DNA of 64,000 bases from Brachypodius melanocephalos (taxonomy: Eukaryota; Chordata; Aves; Passeriformes; Pycnonotidae). Position numbers and translations under genes: made by a program. The notes beneath the pieces were generated by a model, which saw nothing but the letters and a program-made list of their open reading frames with translations, was not told the DNA's origin and ran no database searches. Below, piece after piece: positions 24,501 through 36,000 of the stretch (positions are counted from its first letter, which is position 1; each line of letters begins with the position of its first letter). The stretch lies in contig VZSR01001459.1 of assembly GCA_013398615.1 (NCBI GenBank), forward strand, positions 11,092,776 through 11,156,775, in the 5' to 3' direction.

Positions 24501-26312
24501 TAACAGGGGGTGTTTCCCAGCCAAGGAAAGTAAACATTTGCTGTATTAGCTAAGTTTCAAAATAGTGTACCACAGTTTTCAAAGAATTTCACTGCATTGC
24601 TAGTTACAAAATAGTAATTAACTAGTGGAAAAAATAATCACATAGAGTTTTTTGTTAGAAGGGTACAATCAGAGTAATTAAAATAGTTCACTTAACCTTA
24701 TTTACAGAAATTAATGTTTTTAAGACATTTCTCACCTTATCTTTTCTTCTGTTCCTCAGACTCTGTGATCCTCAGCCTACAGATATCATAGTCGATCCCA
24801 TGTGTGGTACAGGTGCGATACCAATAGAGGTGATTCTTCCATGTTTTTTTAAACTTAATTAAACTTGTCTGTATCTGCAGCTGAATAATATGTGTAAGTC
24901 TTCTTGGTAATGACTGAATAATAAGCTCCAATCTCACCAATTTTTGAACAGATGCAAATACACATTTTGTAAATAACTCCATTTTCCTTCCATAGGACGT
25001 AGCAGGAAGAGACTAAATCCAAAAGTATTTTGAGCTTTAAAGGTGCAAAATACAGCTATCTGCTACAGAATTCTAAATTTTCTGCCATCCACTTGCAGTC
25101 GCGTTGTCGTATTCTGTCATGTTTGAGAAATTATTCTGGGGTTTTTTTTCAATCAAGCTATGTTGATGCTAATGTTGCTTATTATCATTTCTCCCCCAGG
25201 GAGCTGCAGAATGGCCCTACTGCTACCACATTGCAGGGGATAACAGCCCTCAGGCAGTGAAGAGAGCAGCAAACAATGTCTCCTCCTTACTGAGGAAACA
25301 TGAGAGTAAGGACAGGTGAGAGGAGCCTGAGGGACTTTCCTGCAGTGTTGTATGCACAGAAACTCACTTTGCACTGATGCATTTGAGTGTCTGGTTCATA
25401 TTTTCTTGTTTATTTTATTGCCAACGTTCTGGACCTCTGCAGCGTAAAACCCTTCTGAGTGCTCATGTCTGAGGGAACTGCCTTTGCTCTTGCAGCAGCA
25501 CTGCCCTGGGTGTTCCCTTGGACATCATCCAGTGGGACATCTGCAACCTGCCTCTGCGGACAGGCTCTGTGGACATCGTGGTGACAGACATGCCCTTCGG
25601 GAAGAGGTGAGCTGTGCTGGGGAGGTGCTGCTCCTCACTGCTGCTTCTGGGCTTCTCCCCACATAGGTGCTGAGCTGGGCCTGGTGGGGAAGGAGTCAGG
25701 AACCCGGTGGTAAAAATGAGCTTGAAAGTAACTGTGGTCCTGAGTGAGCACATTGATGTCTGTGACACCAACAGCACTGAAGTGGTGCCAGTGATCACAA
25801 AGTGGATCTGAATGTATCTTGCAGGATAGGGTCGAAGAAGAAGAACTGGGATCTCTACCCAGCTTGCCTGATGGAGATGGGGCGGATCTGCACCCCAGGG
25901 ACAGGCAGGGCTGTGCTGCTTACCCAGGACAAGAAATGCTTTGCTAAGGTTTGTTCTGTGAGAGAAAATCAAGCCTATTTACACTTGAAAACACATTGAG
26001 GGGAAAATTGTAAGCTGTCATCATAACGAAAGATACTCCATTTATAGAGCGATAATTAGTAATGCTTAAATTCAGTTTTGGACCTGGAAAGTTCTTTGAT
26101 GTTGCTATCTGGTGTGATACAGAATAATAAAAACTAATGTTGTTGTCTCAGTGCCACTCTTTGTCTGTTTTTGGTTGCAGGCCTTGTCTCGCGTGGGGCA
26201 CATCTGGCGCAGGGCTCAGACCGTGTGGGTGAACGTGGGGGGCCTCCATGCTGCCGTGTATCTGCTGAGGCGCACCTGGGAGACAGCAGAGCAGAGAAGG
26301 TCCTTCTGGTAA
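21564..26312 (+). CDS. THUMPD3: THUMPD3, tRNA (guanine-N2)-methyltransferase, THUMP domain
   Basis: Coding exons: 21564-21770, 22254-22331, 22836-23366, 24209-24339, 24760-24829, 25200-25315, 25496-25606, 25825-25948 and 26181-26312 (stop TAA). All junctions keep frame and give 499 residues, close to the human length. THUMPD3 with the activator TRMT112 makes N2-methylguanosine in tRNA (notably position 6). The N-terminal half includes a lysine-rich stretch at residues 125-133 and a THUMP RNA-binding domain (roughly 160-290, including RVTCNRAGDKHSFTSNEAARD). The C-terminal half is a Rossmann methyltransferase with the SAM-binding motif DPMCGTGA at 328-335 and the catalytic-type motif DMPFG at 409-413. 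The first donor (gtccgt) is weak, and exon 7 could start three bases later (25499) through a tandem CAG acceptor. The start at 21564 matches the family start; the frame stays open upstream to 21372. Confidence 0.93.
21827..21950. repeat. (GGTTC/GGCTC)n pentamer repeat in THUMPD3 intron 1
   Basis: About 25 pentamers: GGTTC units, then GGCTC units, then GGTTC again, with a few slips ('gattggttc', 'ctctactc', 'ggcgcggctc'). It begins some 55 bp after the exon 1 donor. The purine/pyrimidine and CpG pattern makes it a variable-length candidate. Confidence 0.9.
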
Positions 26313-27519
26313 ACTGCCTGTACAAGACAAGATACACTTCCAGAGCCTGTTGAATAGCCAGCTGGTAAAGCAGATGCCTGAGAGCATAGGTCTATCAGTT
26401 ACAAAACCAAACAACCTGTGGACAAATCCTCACACATACATTAAACCAGGGATCAACTTGAGAGCTGCCAGTTCTGTGTGTTCTGAAACCTTATTATTCA
26501 AATCACCTCTGCTTACTTCCACCCAAACTTAAATTCATTAGTGGAATTAGTAATTCTTTCCTTGGCTTGAATTTTCTCTTGTATTTTTCAGTTAATAATT
26601 TATTTCTTCTGCTTACAGTAGAAAACATGTTGAGGTAGCTCTGGGGAAGCAGTTCATTTATTTACCAAGCTGTATCTTCAAATTACTAACAGTACTACTA
26701 AGACAGTCATCTTAAGAGGTTCAGAGGTAGTATGTAGTTTTCTAATTTATACCATTGCTCAAATATAAACTAATAAGAAACCAGGATCTGGTTTTTGTGG
26801 TCTGATAAGCAAATTCCAGTTGCCAAACAGTATGCTGTGGTACTGGTTCTCTTGCCTGTTACCTCACTTTAGGGCTAGTTACCACTAAATGCCTGATCAA
26901 TATTTTAGTGTTCCATTGCCACAGGTGAGGGGGTAACAGACAGCCTTAGAAAACAGTCTGTAGTTACTATTTGAGCACAGAGATTCTTTTAGCAGTTATA
27001 TTTAAAAGGTCATGGTTTTGGTGTCTACCATGGATTCATCAAGGTGGAAATTTGAATTTCTTGGGTAATTTAACTACCACAGTTATGCTGCCACAGTATT
27101 CACAAAAAATATTGTTGCAATTTTTTTTTCTCTTCTGTGACCATACTATGATTTCTCAGGCCTCTTACTCTGCTCATCAGAGGCCAAAAACACATTGCTG
27201 GTTTGCCCTTTTCATTACAGTGTGTTGATGCTAACTAAGTATGTGTAACTGTTCAGAGGTGAATTAACAAGTATTAAAGTTTTAGAAGTTTTGCATAAAG
27301 AGATGAGTCTTAATTGTGTTCTTTTTCTGGTTCATGTCCAGATTTCCCAATATCTAGTTAATTTCTCTTAAATTTTACTGTTTTCATCTATGCGTGACAA
27401 AGGTAACATACAGCGTTTGGAAATCTACAGCTGAAGGATAAAGGAATGTTTTGGCACCCAGAGATGGGGAGAGGAAGGAACTGGCACCTTAACTGTTACT
27501 GAGGAAGAAATGGTTTGCG
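26313..27519. other. THUMPD3 3' UTR and THUMPD3-VHL spacer
   Basis: AT-rich non-coding sequence. The best downstream poly(A) signal I find is the variant ATTAAA at 27273-27278; no canonical AATAAA is evident between the THUMPD3 stop and VHL. The 3' UTR would then be about 1 kb and end some 500 bp before the VHL start codon. No other gene is visible. Confidence 0.6.
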
Positions 27520-28035
27520 GCGGCCCTGGGGAGCCCAGTACCTCAGTCACAAGAGCTGTGAAATGAGGTTGCCGGGCGATAAGACACGACAAAGAGTTGA
27601 CAAAGTGCCGACTTGCCGAACGCCTGTCGCTGTTTTCCTGCCCAAAGCGGGCGGCGGGTCGCGGTGCGGGCTCGCCTCACAGCGGGCGCCAGGGGGCGCT
27701 GTCGCCCCGGCCTGCCCTCTCTGGGTGCCGCCCCCTGGCGCATGCGCGCGGCGGGGCCGGGCCGGGCCGGGGCTGTGATGTCGCCGCCAGGCTCTGGACG
27801 TACGGTGGGGTCTGGGCCTGGCTCAGTGCTGCGTTCTATCAAAACGCGGGAGGTCTCCAATGTCGTCTTTAACAACTACAGTCCCCGCTGCGTGCTGCCC
27901 GTCTGGCTGGACTTCGATGGCCAGCCGCGCCAGTACCCGGTCCTGCAGCCGCGCAGCGGGCGCTTCATGACCAGCTACCGGGGTGGGTGCGGCGGGACGG
28001 GCTTGGGCGTCGCGGGGCCCGGGTGGGTGAGCTGG
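27520..28035. promoter_or_regulatory. VHL: CpG island / VHL promoter and exon 1
   Basis: G+C- and CpG-rich segment covering the upstream region and first exon of VHL, bounded on the left by the AT-rich THUMPD3 3' region and on the right by the pyrimidine tract of intron 1. It contains the palindrome-like gcgcatgcgcgc at 27739-27750, which resembles an NRF1 site (GCGCATGCGC). NRF1-type sites are common in housekeeping CpG promoters. Confidence 0.75.
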
Positions 28036-29058
28036 TGGTAGTGGAATTTACCCTTTTGCCTTCTCCCTACCCCGTTTTTCCTTCCTCTTCACTTTTTCCT
28101 TCTTCCACTTTTACCTTTCATTTCCTTTTCTTTTTTTCTCTCTTCATTTCCTTTGTTCTTCCTCTTTCCTTTTCCCCTCTCCTTTTTCCTTTTGCTTTTT
28201 TTCTTTTTCTTTATTTTTTCCTCTCCTTTTCACCTTTTTCCTTTCCCTTCCCAATTCCTACCAGTGACTGGGCCGTGGTAGAAGCCTGTGCGCACAGAGC
28301 TAGGCTGGAGAGCTTGGTCCCTTGTGAGCAGATGCCCTTCAGAGCCACTCATTAAAAAGTTCTGTAATTGGTGCATTCCCACCTTGTTCCTTGCCAGGGC
28401 ACCTTTGGCTGTTCCGGGATGCAGGGACCAATGACGGGCTGCTCGTCAACCAGCAGGAGATGTTTGTGGCAGCCCCCAATGTGACCAAAGCTGACATCAC
28501 ACTGCCAGGTAAGGGATAGGACCACATTTGTCCTAGAGAATTCTGAACTTGGTCTCTTGGGACCTGTTAGGAATAGTGAGAAATCATATCCTCATGAAAT
28601 TAAACCTGCTCAGACACTGGAAGAGACGGTGCGGGGTTCTAGGTTGAGCTGGTGTATCGGATGGAACTAGTGGCACACCTTTCCTTTAAAGGGGTCTTTG
28701 AGGGGTTTTTGTAGGTGCCTTATGGCAGGAACCACATCTGTCACCTATCTGGAGAGCTCAGCCTGTCATGGGGCGCTGCCTCGGGCAGTGCTTTGTGTTC
28801 ACATACGTTGGCATTGGAGCAGCAGCTGAGAGCCCTCGTGACAAGGTTGTGTTGTGCTTGTGTTTAACTGCAGTGTTCACCCTGAAGGAGAGATGTCTGC
28901 AGGTTGTGCGCAGTCTGGTCAGCCCAATGGACTACAGGAAACTGGACATTGTTCAGTCATTATATGAAGAGCTGGAGGATCATCCTGATATTTGGAAGGA
29001 TCTTCAGCGGCTTTCTCTGGAGAGGAATGAAGCACTGAGGAACAAAACTGTGGAATAA
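27778..29058 (+). CDS. VHL: VHL, von Hippel-Lindau tumour suppressor (E3 ligase substrate receptor)
   Basis: Exons 27778-27982, 28398-28508 and 28874-29058 (stop TAA) give 166 residues. pVHL recognises prolyl-hydroxylated HIF-alpha and joins elongin B/C, CUL2 and RBX1 to ubiquitinate it. The beta domain keeps the hydroxyproline-pocket residues equivalent to human Trp88, Tyr98, Ser111, His115 and Trp117 (here W43, Y53, S66, H70, W72). The elongin C box TLKERCLQVVRSLV starts at residue 108. Human exon 2 codes for about four more residues than this one. The chosen ATG has a purine at -3 and gives a protein like human pVHL19, without the acidic GXEEX N-terminal repeats. The frame is open upstream with ATGs at 27742 and 27613, so a longer form cannot be excluded, but that extension is Arg/Ala/Gly-rich and not acidic. 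Confidence 0.95.
28049..28260. repeat. Polypyrimidine tract in VHL intron 1
   Basis: About 210 bases that are almost entirely C and T on the plus strand, with only scattered purines, filling about half of VHL intron 1. It is not a clean microsatellite: ttcc, tttc and cctttt motifs are mixed. Confidence 0.85.
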
Positions 29059-32000
29059 CATAATTACTTCAGACTCCTCAGTAGCAAACCACTGAGTCTG
29101 AGCAGTGAGAGTCTCCAGGAAACAAACCAAGAAGTGATGCCTCCATTTAAAGTTTTGAAACATAAACTCATAACATTGGTGATAGTCAAATCAATAGTCA
29201 AAGACTGAACAGCACCTGCAGGTATGCCGGGTTCTGATGGTTCCGTTCATTTCTTCATTACATGTGTTGCAAACTGTAGAGTAAGATCAGGACAGCTAAA
29301 TGGAAAATATTTATACAAAGTAACTGTCATTGTATTAGAAAGCAAATTACACCAAGGATTAATTTAGCCCAAACTAATGGTTGTAAATGTCATTGGTTTT
29401 GTTTGAGTAATGTGTTTTGATGGAATTTCCTTTTCACATGTAGCCTCAATGTGCCTGTGGGTCATAGAGCATGGGTGGTTGGTACATGAGTGTTTCCAGC
29501 AGTGCCTGAGAGTCTGACAAACATTATATTGGTGGAAAGATGATATGTAAATTTTTGGTGGTTATTCTGCCTCTTACCTTTCCACATAAAAAGCCATGTC
29601 AGATCCACTCTACATCTGACATGTTTTTACTGTCATCATACCTCAAATGCCTTATTTGCCTTTGTCATGGGCTCCTTGCCTGGCTGATTTCAGCCACAGA
29701 GACCAGATCCTAGTTTTGGACACCCTTGTCCCCCACAGCTGCTTCCTCAGCAGCCTGTACAGAGTTCACAGGAGGTAAATGCTTTAAGGTCTGTCTTTTC
29801 CCCTTGCAGTGCTGTAGGTCAGGTCACAGTAGGAGGCCTTTTCAGGGAGCATGGGCCTCTCGAGCTGCCTGTGACTTCTCAGGACCAATGGGAGCTGTGT
29901 TGACTCACACAGCCTGATCACAAACAGGCCCATGCTTAGTGGCAGGCTGGAGAAAGAGAGATACTTCTTTGCCTGCGTACTGTTCCGCACATCTCAGTGG
30001 AATGTGCTCTTGTGTGAATGCACACAGAGAGTTCAAAGCAGCGTTGTTGGACAACATTAATTGTCCATTGAGATGTGGTGCAGCTCAGGTTAGAAGCAGA
30101 TTGGTTGGAGATTGATTACAGCAGGTTATTTCTGTGAATACGTTTCCCTCCAGTTGTACATTCTGAGAGTAGCTGTGAAACTGAGAATCTCAATGTATTT
30201 TTTAAGTATGGAAAATTTGTAAACTTGTTTTTCTTACATATTTGAAGAAATTGGTCTTTGACATAAAAATGGAAATGCATGCTAGCTTTCTGACTGTGCC
30301 TCTGTGCTTGTATTGCTGTGATACTCTGACAGTCGTTGTGGTTGATCAGGAAACAGACACTTTGGCCTGTACAGCCTGCCCAGCCCCTTGCTGCAGGGCT
30401 GTGTTGTGGCTCTCGTGGAACTATCAGCACAGCCTCAGGCAGTGTCTGGGCAGGAATGGGGCTACTGTCAAATTCTGCTCTTACCACCTCTGACAGATCT
30501 CTGAGGGGAAAGTGAGCCCATGCAGGCCTCTGGAGCAGGCATGGGTCAGTGCCCTAGGGAGCCTGAGGGTTGGAGAGTGCTGTACTCTGCTCCTGAGCGT
30601 ACCTGAGAGGAGGTTCCCTCCTGCTGCCTATTAGGCTGTGCACTGCAATTAGTGTGGCAGCTCTGCCAGACCCTGGCCTGCTTGGCTGCAGCTTTTCATG
30701 TAACCTAGCTGGTATTAGGCATTGGGTTTAACAGTCTGTACATGGCACACACATTCTGGGTATTTCTGAGTTGGGTGGGGTCTGTGATTTCTTGTGTTTC
30801 TTTTTGGAGTGTATTTTTCTATTCTGGAGTGCTCCTTTGGATTAGAATAAAAGATTGGAGAAACCCCAGCTGGCTTTAACACATGAACATTGGGAAACAG
30901 TCTCTTGGTAATTACTCAGATGGGTTAGTAGTGAGTGAAAGTCATCATTTACTTGAGGCAGCTGAGTTGGCCCTGGGTGGTTTCAGTCAATCCAGCACTG
31001 GCCATCCCGGGAGCAGCAGTGAGAGCCGGCAGGGCCAGCTCGAGGTAATGCCCTGTGCACGGGCACAGCTGAGCAGGAGAAATCCTGAGAAATAAATGCT
31101 TCTGACACTGTGCAGCGTCCAGGGGCTGGGGGAGAGCACACAGCAGTGCAGAGTCCTGCACACACCACCATGGAAAGGAATATACAGGATTGTTCCAGTC
31201 TGTTCAGTCAATTTCAGTTCCCCACTAAGACCCTGCATTAGCTGTAACATTCAGAGCAGAACTGAAGCCATACACACAGCTGGATGTGTTCTTTCTCCTT
31301 GTTTCCCGCAGAGGCAAATAGTTCAAATGGTTTCACAAGTTTTTCCACTACCCAAGGGGAAGAAGTTTTTTCTTCCTACTTTTGTGTGGTTCTTTGCAGG
31401 ACAATTTCAGTCTCATCTTACATCACTTTCAGAGATATTCCAGTCATGAAAGCATTTAGATGTGTGTCAGAGGGACAGTAAGCAGGGAAAAGGGAGGGGA
31501 AACCCCCATAAATGCAACTATTATTGTTGAACTGGTAGTAGTGATAAAACAGCTCATCCCAAGGCAGTCTTTGAGTTTTAAAGATATTTAAAATACACTT
31601 TAAAATAAGATACTTTAGATACACTTTGGTAGTTTTGTTTAGTTTTTTCCTGTTCTTTGATATAGCTACAACTATATGCAATACTGCATTTTTCAGTTTT
31701 TTCTTGCCACAGTGGAGCTAAGAAGTTCATGATTTCTGAGGCCAGGAGTGTAGAAAACAGCAAAAGTTTGGAAGCTTGATACTGAAAACGAGTTAGCTGT
31801 ACTGTAACATATATGCAGAGTACAAAGAAACAGGTGTCAAAACTTAGAGCACTTGCAATTCATACAAATTTAGATCTAGGGTTAAGTATGAACAACAAGA
31901 GCAGAGGATGGATGGTTACACTTATGTATCTGCTGGCAGTCTCTAGCAGCAGAAGTATGGCAGGAAGGCCCTCCTTCTTCCAGAAGTATTAGTAATATTT

Positions 32001-32099
32001 ACACTAGCAAAGTAAATTATACATTTTTATCAAAATCAGGTTAACCTGTCCCCGTGACGGCTTCTGATGCATATCCTATCGTACCACATACTGTTATGA
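29059..32099. other. VHL 3' UTR and VHL-IRAK2 spacer
   Basis: Non-coding sequence after the VHL stop. The first canonical AATAAA I find is at 30846-30851, which would give a 3' UTR of about 1.8 kb; another lies near 31089-31095. Long VHL 3' UTRs are known in mammals. From about 31100 to 32100 I see nothing recognisable; ORFs are short and lack family features. Confidence 0.6.
30846..30851 (+). other. VHL: Candidate VHL poly(A) signal
   Basis: Canonical AATAAA about 1.8 kb after the VHL stop codon and the first such hexamer I find downstream on this strand. Upstream alternatives with variant hexamers cannot be ruled out. Confidence 0.45.
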
Positions 32100-33060
32100 G
32101 TGAGCTGCTGTATGCTGCCGTGATAGCAAACCCCGGCCGGAGGATGCTGGCGCGGCATCACCAGGCGGCTTTTCAGTGCCTTTTCTAGTGGTGCCCGTTC
32201 CTTTCTTAACCACTGCGAGATCCGTGTCTCGCTGTCCCGCGGGCGGCTCCAGCACGCTATTGGGGGTCCACGTTCACAGCCCCTGTCTGTGGTCACACGG
32301 GCGAAGGAGCCGCCAACGGAGTGCCCGGGAGAGGCGGCTGAGCCGGGCTCCGCTCCCGGCCCGCACCCATCCCGCTCGGTCTGTTCCGCCGGCCCTGCCA
32401 GCTGTGCGCAACACCCGGGTAAACACCTCTCGCTTCCGGCTTGTGAAACTCACAGTGTGGCAACCAGGCTGGAGCAGTAAGAGTCATGGAAAGGAAAATC
32501 TGATTTGCATCTGGGGCCGGCTCCTGACGTCAGCCGGAGCAGGAAGCGCTCGGAGCCTGCCGGGGATCGTTGGCAGCGTTGCGGGCTCTTTCCCCGGCAG
32601 GGAGCTCGCCTGCCGCGCTGGGACAGGCCGTGAGGGCAGCCCCGCAGAGAAGAGGAAGCTCTGGGGGAGAAGAGGAGAGGCCGGTGAGCGTCGCTGCCCG
32701 TGGCCGGGATCCCTGGCCGGGCGCGCACCATGCGCTGATGGCCGCGCTGGGGGCAAAGGGCTGCCCGGAGAGGGACCGCGGAGCCATGGCCCTGCAGCAG
32801 CCGCCGCTCGCCCTCAGAGCGGGCTCGGCCCCGGCGCTCTACATCCACAGCATGCCCGCCTGGGTGCTGGAGGACTTCTGCCAGAAGATGGACTGCTTGA
32901 GCGACTACGACTGGATGCGATTCGGTGAGGGGCCATGGGGCAGGTGGGGTGGCGACGGGGCTGGCGCGGGGGACGGGCTGGAAGGACGCGAGCTTCGGGC
33001 GGGCTTCGCGCTGTCCCCCACGCTTCCCAGCGCTCGGCAGCGCACATCCTGTAAACAGGG
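32100..33060. promoter_or_regulatory. IRAK2: CpG island / IRAK2 promoter
   Basis: CpG-rich block surrounding IRAK2 exon 1. A tgacgtca-like element (ctgacgtcagc, 32523-32533) is a good match to a CRE/ATF site and lies about 255 bp upstream of the start codon. The 5' UTR and transcription start cannot be fixed here. Confidence 0.7.
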
Positions 33061-36000
33061 AATTCCCGGGCACCGGTCTGGTTTTGCTTTTCAAACACAG
33101 GTGGAATGCCAGACTTCTGTGGTTCCTGGGCAGCCAGGTTCCTTCCCCTCACTCTCCGCAATCTTTCGCAGTTCTTTCTCTGGTCACCCTCTATCTCCTG
33201 CCACCTCTCACTGCCTGTTTTCACAACGTCCCTCAGATCTGCTCAGACGTTCTATTTTTTTCTTTCCTCCTTCTCATCATGTATATTCCCTCATACTTTC
33301 TGCCCCTATTTATCTCGGTCCTGGCTGTGTACAGTCAGTAAGTACAGAAAATATAGTCCCTGAGTTATTTACTCCTTTTTCTGTATCCCAGCGCAAACAA
33401 TTCTAAGCTGAATCTTTTCTTAGTGCCTGCCTTCCTTTATTTGACATGACTTCCCTGACTGTGTGCTGAATAAGCTCTTACCCCAGTTAAACTTCCTGAT
33501 GTAGGGTGGGATTCATCTCCACTACCTTCAGGTGCATAGAGCTGTATTTCTGACGTCCTTCCAAAGCCAGCCGTGGTGAGAATTCAGGAATCTTTGTCTC
33601 CACATGAACACCCCAGCCCCTACCCTTTTTCCTTCAGGCACAGCCTCTCTGAGACTCTGTCTCTGGGGCTGTGTCTAGCATGTGTGGGGTGGAGCTGGGT
33701 GGGTTTTGAATGGGTAAGTGATCTGGGAAGAGTGCCGTAGGGTGACGGGCATGGTCCAGAATTGGGACACATTGTGTAGAGTCAGCTTTGGTACAGGATG
33801 TAAGAATAGCTGCATCTCCCTGATAGCTATATTGAATGTAACTAACACCCAGGTGATTCAGTTATTGTTTGGCTCACCACAGCACAGGGATTTAAGAATG
33901 CAAGTGGGAGTCCAGCCACTCCGCTGATTCCTGTCACCTGTTTTGGGAGTATTACCTCAGGAATTTAATCTAACCTTACTTTGGTACAAAGTATTAAGGA
34001 GAAGGATTACAGGGAAAATATGCTGAAAAGTGTGAGTGTCTTATTTTCAAGTGTCTCTGATAGAACAAATTTTTTTCCAGAATAGTTGAAGGAAGAAAAG
34101 GGTATCTTATTTTAGGAACAAAAATTTCTTCATGTCCACATAGGGAATTTATTGTGATCCTTCATTTTAAAGATATGCAAATGCAAAAGCAAACTGTGTC
34201 TCACATCTTAGCCCGACCTGCTTGCCCTTGCCTGTTTTTTCTAATATTTAAACAGAAGTATCCGTTCTCTCCCACCAGCCTCCTATGTGATCACTGATCA
34301 AACAGAGCTACGGAAAATCAAGTGCATGGAGAAGACAGGGATCAGCATCACAAGGGAGCTCATGTGGTGGTGGGGAGTGAGGCTGGCGACAGTGCAGCAG
34401 CTCCTGGACCTGCTGCAAGGGCTGCAGCTTTACCGAGCGGCTCAGGTCATCCTGGACTGTGAGTAGATGCCCCTTCCTTCCATGGCTCTCTGCTGCTCCT
34501 CACAGCACCCAGGCCCCTCCTAGGACAGCTCCCTTGCTGGCTGAAGAAGCTTTTTTTAAGAAGTCACATCCTGTGTCAAATTCTAAAATGTCTCCACTGA
34601 TTGTGATTTTCTGCTCACTCCAGTAAAATTGGTGGTGGGAGGGAAGAAGTGACACAGGTAGACTCACTGGTCCCTGCAGCTCATCACCCCAACTTTGTGG
34701 TGCCCATCTTGGACCCCTCAAGAAGTGCCAGGAAGATGAGCTGTGGCCAAACCAAGGCTGGTGCTTTTAAACATCAGACAGGGTTTCAGAACACAGAGGC
34801 TGTACAGAGGGTCCCTGCCCTTCAGGCCTGGTCCTGTGGCACTGGATCACATCCTGAGAGACAGCATATTGCAGCCCCTGCCAGGACTGCTTCCAGTCCA
34901 AGAGCAGGTTCCAGCAGTTAGCCCCGAAACATAGACATAACACAGGCAAAACCAATCACCATCCCTGCAGGGAATCACTCACCATCCCTCTGTGGGTCTG
35001 GTGTGCTCCCTGTGGTGTGTCAGTATGGCCATCACTTGCACAATTTGCACCTGCCATAGGTACAATGGGGCATTACCTGCTTTCCCTTATGCTGCTGTCA
35101 GTTACCTTCTTTTTTTTGAGTCTTCATTGTATCTGAATATGCTTACTCAGGTGACCCCTCTTGGGCAGGTAAAGAGGATATGTAGCTTGTTCTGTTGGGC
35201 ACTTCATAAAACTAAGTGGTCCTTATATCACCACAATTCAATTAATTCCTACTTAAAAGAATCAGACACAGCACAAAGGGAGATCTTTTGCTGACAAAAT
35301 TACTTCCCACAGAGTTCTACCTCCCTTCAACAGTTTCTTGTACTCTCTAGTCCCACTTCTGAATATCCATAATGATGTTTTCTATGTCAGTTCCTTAACT
35401 GCAGTGCTGCCCTGTTTGTCTGACATGCAGGAAGTTGCAAAAGTCATGAAAAACCCTGAAAAGTAGGTTGAATAAGGGAAGTGATGCTAGGTTCTGAGAC
35501 TTTTAGGTTAAACCATGTGAGGAAAAAACCAGAATACAGGGAGTTGTCTGCAGAAAGGCCTGCAGACTGTTTGACAGCTAGTTGTAAAACCCTGTAAAAT
35601 TTGGGATTTCATAGCTTTCTAACACTGTAACAAAAATACCTGAGTGTTCTGAGTTTTAATTTTCAGACCTGGTTTCATTCAGACCTGAATTCGTAGGTGG
35701 CATTGAAGAAAACAGATAGAAACCTTAAACAGAACATGCCCATCTCTGCCATTATTGCTCTTCATGTACTGCTGTTCTTCAGCCTCACTGCCTGAATGTG
35801 CCACAGCTTGGCTTCTCTCCCACAGTTCACTGGCTCATGGTTCATACAAGTAGCCCAGATTACATGAGAAACACTGGGCTTTCTGCTTGTTCCAGGTACT
35901 CCCTGGCCTTTGTTTGTACAAGTAAAAGAACACAAAGCTGTTGTCTGATTTCAGAAGCAAACAGAGGCCTGGCGTATTTGATTCCGAGATCACCAGATAA

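Noticed and set aside
32570..32785. Upstream in-frame ATGs (32570, 32738) for IRAK2
   Set aside because: Both have weaker start context than 32786 (gccATGg), and the added residues are unlike any IRAK2 N-terminus I know.
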